This document shows, piece by piece, positions 60,647-64,000 of a stretch of DNA of 64,000 nucleotides. The notes under the pieces are model-generated. The model did no database searches and had not been told where the DNA came from. It saw only the letters and a program-made list of their open reading frames with translations. Numbering within the stretch: position 1 is the stretch's first letter; every line of letters begins with the position of its first letter. The position numbers were made by a program, and so were the translations under genes. This DNA comes from RGIG5472 sp051867615. Lineage in GTDB: Bacteria; Bacillota; Clostridia; Oscillospirales; Oscillospiraceae. The stretch covers positions 1 through 64,000 of the forward strand of contig JBJDYU010000013.1 in the NCBI GenBank assembly GCA_051867615.1, given 5' to 3'.

Positions 60647-61603
60647 ATGCGGGAGCTTACCGTGGGAAAAAACGACGCCGGCCAGCGGCTGGACCGCTTC
60701 GTGGGGAAGGCGCTGCCACTGCTGCCCCCTGCCCTGCTGCAGAAGTATGTGCGGCTCAAGCGCATCAAGCGCAACGGCCAGCGGGCCAAGGGCGACGAGC
60801 GGCTGTGCGAGGGCGACGTGCTGCAGCTCTACATCAACGACGAGTTCTTCGAGCAGCCCCGGGAGGACAACCTCTTCCTCACCCTGTTCCGCCCGTCCCT
60901 CGATATTGTGTACGAGGATGAGAATATCATGCTCCTCAACAAGCGGCCGGGACTGGTGGTGCACGCGGACGAGACGGAAAAGGTCAACACCCTCATCAAC
61001 CACATCCAGGCCTACCTCTACCAAAAGCGGGAGTGGAACCCCCGCTGGGAGAACGCCTTCACCCCGGCCCTCTGCAACCGCATCGACCGCAACACCGGCG
61101 GCATCGTCATCGCAGCGAAAAACGCGGAGGCTCTGCGGGTCCTGAACGACAAAATCAGAGATCGTGAGATCGCGAAGTTCTACCTCTGCATCACGCTTGG
61201 CCGCATGGAGCCTGCCGAGGGGCGGCTGGAGTGCTTCCTCCGCAAGGACGAGAGCCGCAACCAGGTGATGGTCTACCACCATCCCGTGCCGGAGGGCAAG
61301 ACCGCCGTGACGCTGTACAAGACCCTGGCGGTGAGGGATGGGCTGTCCCTGGTGGAGGCGGAGCTGCTCACCGGGCGGACGCACCAGATCCGGGCCTCCT
61401 TCGCCGACGCGGGACACCCCCTGCTGGGGGACGGAAAATACGGCCGGGGCGAAGTCAACCGCCGCTACGGCGAAACAAGGCAGGCCCTGTACTCCTACCG
61501 CCTGCGCTTTGACTTTCCCACGGACGCGGGGCCGCTGAACTACCTCCGGGGCCGCAGCTTCGAGGTGCAGGAGGTTCCCTTCAAGACCAAGTATTTCGGC
61601 TGA
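60647..61603 (+). CDS. RluA-family RNA pseudouridine synthase
   Basis: A 318-residue enzyme with an N-terminal S4 RNA-binding domain (about 10-60) and the catalytic domain. The active-site Asp147 lies in NRIDRNTGG, a variant of HRLDRDTSG, and the later GRTHQIRASF and LGDGKYG blocks are intact. It should modify 23S rRNA or tRNA; the exact uridine is not deducible. GGAGG precedes ATG 60647. Confidence 0.94.
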   Translation: MRELTVGKNDAGQRLDRFVGKALPLLPPALLQKYVRLKRIKRNGQRAKGDERLCEGDVLQLYINDEFFEQPREDNLFLTLFRPSLDIVYEDENIMLLNKRPGLVVHADETEKVNTLINHIQAYLYQKREWNPRWENAFTPALCNRIDRNTGGIVIAAKNAEALRVLNDKIRDREIAKFYLCITLGRMEPAEGRLECFLRKDESRNQVMVYHHPVPEGKTAVTLYKTLAVRDGLSLVEAELLTGRTHQIRASFADAGHPLLGDGKYGRGEVNRRYGETRQALYSYRLRFDFPTDAGPLNYLRGRSFEVQEVPFKTKYFG

Positions 61604-61654
61604 TACCGCCGCCGTATCCGTTATTCTGCCGGGAAAGGCCCGGCCTTATCCCGC

Positions 61655-61692
61655 AGCAAGCCCCGCCTCTTTCGAGGCGGGGCTGTTTTTCA
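61655..61692. terminator. Terminator between convergent rluA-like and potD genes
   Basis: A 10-bp stem (GCCCCGCCTC) around TTTC, followed by TGTTTTTC forward. Confidence 0.9.
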
Positions 61693-61705
61693 CGCTTTCA
61701 GCAGC

Positions 61706-62791
61706 TCACTTCGCCGCCTTGACCTTGATCCAGAGCTCGGCCAGAGTCTTTTTCAGCACGGGATTGTCCACGAACACCTCGTCCTTGCCATAGCCGGAGC
61801 GGGGCAGGTACGCTTCGTTCTCCGCGAACAGGCCGTCCTCGCCGCTGAGCTCATCCAGCACCTCCTGATTGGAGGAGGCGTAGCCCACGTACTCGGAGTT
61901 GCCGAGGGAGGCGTCATAGGTCAGCACATAGTTGATGAACTCGTGGGCCAGCAGGGGATTCTCCGCATTGGCGGGAATGACCATGGCGTCGCTCCAGATG
62001 TTGGTGCCCTCGCTGGGCATCCAGAAGCTCATGTCCTCGTTTTCCTCCAGAATGGTGGTGGCGTCGCCGCTGTACACCACGGCGATGTCCTTGGTGCCGT
62101 TGATCATGCCGTCGATGACCTCGTCCGTCACATAGACGGGGTCCATGGTGTTGTTCATATCCAGCAGCCATTCATAGGCGGCCTGGATCTCCGCCTCATC
62201 GTCCGTGTTCATGGAGTATCCCAGCGCCTTGAAGGCCATCATGAAGGAGTCCCGCTCGGAGTCGTAGACATAGATCCGGCCCTTATAGTCCGTGTTCCGC
62301 AGGATCTCATAGCCCTGAGACTCCACCACGGCGGGATCCACGTTGTTGTGATTGTACACGATGCCCACGCTGCCCCAGAAGTAAGGCACGGAATAGCTGT
62401 TGTCCGGGTCGTAGGGTAGGTTCTTCACGCCCTCCGCGAGGTTCGAGAGGTTCGGGATCAAAGAATGGTCCAGCTCCTGCAGCATCCCCTCCGAGATCAG
62501 GCGCTCGATCATATAGTCGGAGGGCACCAGCACGTCGTAAGCGTCCCCGGCCTGCAGCTTGGTATACATCATTTCATTGGAGTCGAAATACTCCACGATG
62601 ACCTTCACGCCGAACTGCTTCTCAAAGTCGCTGATAAGGCTCTCGCCCATATACTCGCCCCAGTTATACAGCTTCAGTGTGTCGGAGCCGTATTTCTCCA
62701 CCGCGTCCTCCGAGGACGCGCCGCCGCCGCAGCCGGACAGGACGGGCAGCAGCATCAGCGCCGCCATCACCAGTACAAGCACTTTCTTCAT
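61706..62791 (-). CDS. potD: Spermidine/putrescine ABC transporter substrate-binding lipoprotein
   Basis: A 361-residue extracellular binding lipoprotein. The signal ends in the lipobox LSGC (Cys21). The mature part opens LKLYNWGEYMGESLISDFEKQ-like, typical of PotD/PotF, with the WGSVGIVYN and later IPANAENP blocks. Its start overlaps potC (ATGA). The window's lgt would attach its lipid anchor. Confidence 0.95.
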   Translation of the reverse strand: MKKVLVLVMAALMLLPVLSGCGGGASSEDAVEKYGSDTLKLYNWGEYMGESLISDFEKQFGVKVIVEYFDSNEMMYTKLQAGDAYDVLVPSDYMIERLISEGMLQELDHSLIPNLSNLAEGVKNLPYDPDNSYSVPYFWGSVGIVYNHNNVDPAVVESQGYEILRNTDYKGRIYVYDSERDSFMMAFKALGYSMNTDDEAEIQAAYEWLLDMNNTMDPVYVTDEVIDGMINGTKDIAVVYSGDATTILEENEDMSFWMPSEGTNIWSDAMVIPANAENPLLAHEFINYVLTYDASLGNSEYVGYASSNQEVLDELSGEDGLFAENEAYLPRSGYGKDEVFVDNPVLKKTLAELWIKVKAAK

Positions 62792-63579
62792 TTCTTTGTT
62801 CTCCTTTTCTCTTTGATGATCGGTACTATGTTCACAATGACCAGGGCCACTGTGATCAGCGCGATGACCAGCGTGGACAGCGCGTTGATGGAGGGATTCA
62901 CCCGCTTTGACATGGTATAGACCAGAATGGAAATATTCTGCACGCCGTTGCCCGTGACGAAATACGAGATGATGAAGTCGTCAAAGCTCATGGTAAAGGC
63001 GATGAGGGCGCCGGAGACGATGCCCGGCCGGATCTGGGGCACGATGACCTTCACCAGCGCCTGAAAGGGCGTGGCGCCCAGGTCCATGGCCGCGTCGATC
63101 AGGTTCGGGTCCAGGGAGCGGAGCTTCGGCGAGACGCTCAGCATCACATAGGGGATGCAGAACATGATGTGGGCCAGCAGCAGGGTGAAAAAGCCCTTCT
63201 TCACCGCAAGCGCGCTGAAGAAAATGAGCAGGCTGATGGCCGTGACGATATCCGGGTTCATGACAGGGAGCTGGTTCACTCCCTCCACCAGCTGCTGCAC
63301 CACCTTCCGCGACTTGGAAAGGCCGATGGCGGTGATGGTGCCCACCACGGTGGAGATCACCGTGGCGAGCAGGGCGATGACGATGGTGTAAAAGACGGCC
63401 TCCATCATGGTGGAATCCGCGAACATCTTCTCATACCAGCGCAGGGAGAAGCCGCTGAAGGAGGTCAGGGACCGGGAATCGTTGAAGGAAAAGACGATGA
63501 TATAGAGGATAGGCAGGTAAAAGAACAGCAGGGTCAGCGCCAGGACCACTTTCGTGCCGATATGGCGTTTTTTCGTCAT
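62788..63579 (-). CDS. potC: Spermidine/putrescine ABC transporter permease PotC
   Basis: A 263-residue membrane protein with about six transmembrane helices and the EAA loop in LIDAAMDLGATPFQALVKVIVPQIRPG. It pairs with PotB for polyamine uptake. ATG 63579 is preferred over a GTG three codons upstream because AAAGGAG lies 8 nt before it. Confidence 0.95.
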   Translation of the reverse strand: MTKKRHIGTKVVLALTLLFFYLPILYIIVFSFNDSRSLTSFSGFSLRWYEKMFADSTMMEAVFYTIVIALLATVISTVVGTITAIGLSKSRKVVQQLVEGVNQLPVMNPDIVTAISLLIFFSALAVKKGFFTLLLAHIMFCIPYVMLSVSPKLRSLDPNLIDAAMDLGATPFQALVKVIVPQIRPGIVSGALIAFTMSFDDFIISYFVTGNGVQNISILVYTMSKRVNPSINALSTLVIALITVALVIVNIVPIIKEKRRTKK

Positions 63580-63584
63580 GGCTC

Positions 63585-64000
63585 TCACTCCTTTCCTGCC
63601 GACGCGGGCTGCGCGTCCACCTTATGGGTCAGCCACATGGAGAACATGATGATGATCGCCATGATAAGGGAAATGGCGCTGCCAAAGTTCCAGTCGCCCG
63701 TGGTGAGGAACTGCGTCTCGATGATGTTGCCCACGAGGACGTACTGTCCGCCGCCCAGCAGCTTCGGGATGAAGAAGCTGGAGACCGCGGGCAGGAACAC
63801 CAGCGTGATGCCGCTGATAACGCCGGGCAGGGACAGCGGCAGCGTCACCCGCAGGAAAGACTGGAGCTTCCCTGCTCCCAGGTCCGCCGCCGCGTCCAGC
63901 AGGTTCTTGTCCATCTTTGCAAGGGACGTGTGGATCTGCAGGATCATAAAGGGGATGAAGTTATACACCATGCCGAGGATGACGGCGAAGCTGGTGTGGA
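63585..64000 (-). CDS. potB: Spermidine/putrescine ABC transporter permease PotB (5' end beyond window)
   Basis: The visible C-terminal ~138 residues carry the reading frame GMVYNFIPFMILQIHTSLAK, the EAA loop LLDAAADLGAGKLQSFLRVT and two more membrane helices. The frame is open to the window edge, so the N-terminus, and probably potA, lie outside. Gene order potB-potC-potD is standard. Confidence 0.93.
   Translation of the reverse strand, partial: HTSFAVILGMVYNFIPFMILQIHTSLAKMDKNLLDAAADLGAGKLQSFLRVTLPLSLPGVISGITLVFLPAVSSFFIPKLLGGGQYVLVGNIIETQFLTTGDWNFGSAISLIMAIIIMFSMWLTHKVDAQPASAGKE

Overview
The window is a dense, GC-rich stretch of a spore-forming Clostridia chromosome. Firmicute markers are ylxM-ffh, hprK, rapZ-whiA, walled-cell genes, a spoVAD-spoVAE pair and sigma-A type promoters (TTGACA-17-TATAAT). 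The high GC and gene set fit Oscillospiraceae-like gut anaerobes such as the Oscillibacter/Flavonifractor group. That placement is inferred from content, not from a search. No rRNA, prophage or CRISPR array is visible.

Layout. 1-173: two leucine tRNAs. 267-4824: a sirtuin, an ArsC-like protein, a CDF metal transporter with a zinc-ribbon protein, and spoVAD-spoVAE. 4890-7911: copper module with a Cys-rich ArsR repressor, tandem operators and a CopA ATPase whose last domain looks separately translatable as a small copper chaperone. 7987-10267: TetR-controlled ABC exporter. 10425-14888: two M16 peptidases, lgt and folD. 15124-17434: ylxM-ffh-rpsP-khpA. 17543-20591: lipoate operon (two ligases, lipoyl synthase, a free-standing lipoyl domain). 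20834-22753: rimM-trmD and a membrane protein. 22893-25784: a manganese (yybP-ykoY) riboswitch and a P2A-type ATPase. 26188-30957: a 3D-domain wall protein, an IS200/IS605-like remnant, ksgA and assorted small genes. 31048-32424: small membrane protein, XRE regulator and greA.

32560-39670 is a phosphate island: phoB-phoR-HD gene between two Na/Pi cotransporters, with 11-bp-periodic PHO-box-like repeats. 39809-45257 holds a TetR gene, a degenerate polysaccharide-deacetylase-like secreted protein, a second two-component system and an HtrA protease. 45646-55663 holds an acyltransferase-zinc-ribbon protein and the long operon hprK-ROK kinase-murB-rapZ-whiA-C_GCAxxG-dnaE. 55892-61603 holds rpmB, der-plsY-gpsA, yceD-rpmF and an RluA-type pseudouridine synthase. 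61706-64000 holds potD, potC and a cut-off potB.

Three related TA-flanked miniature elements (34440-34585, 45258-45597, 59473-59618) lie between genes. The most unusual items are the embedded CopZ-like reading frame in copA, the lipoate operon with its stand-alone lipoyl domain, the three-strand switch of the manganese riboswitch, and the miniature element family.
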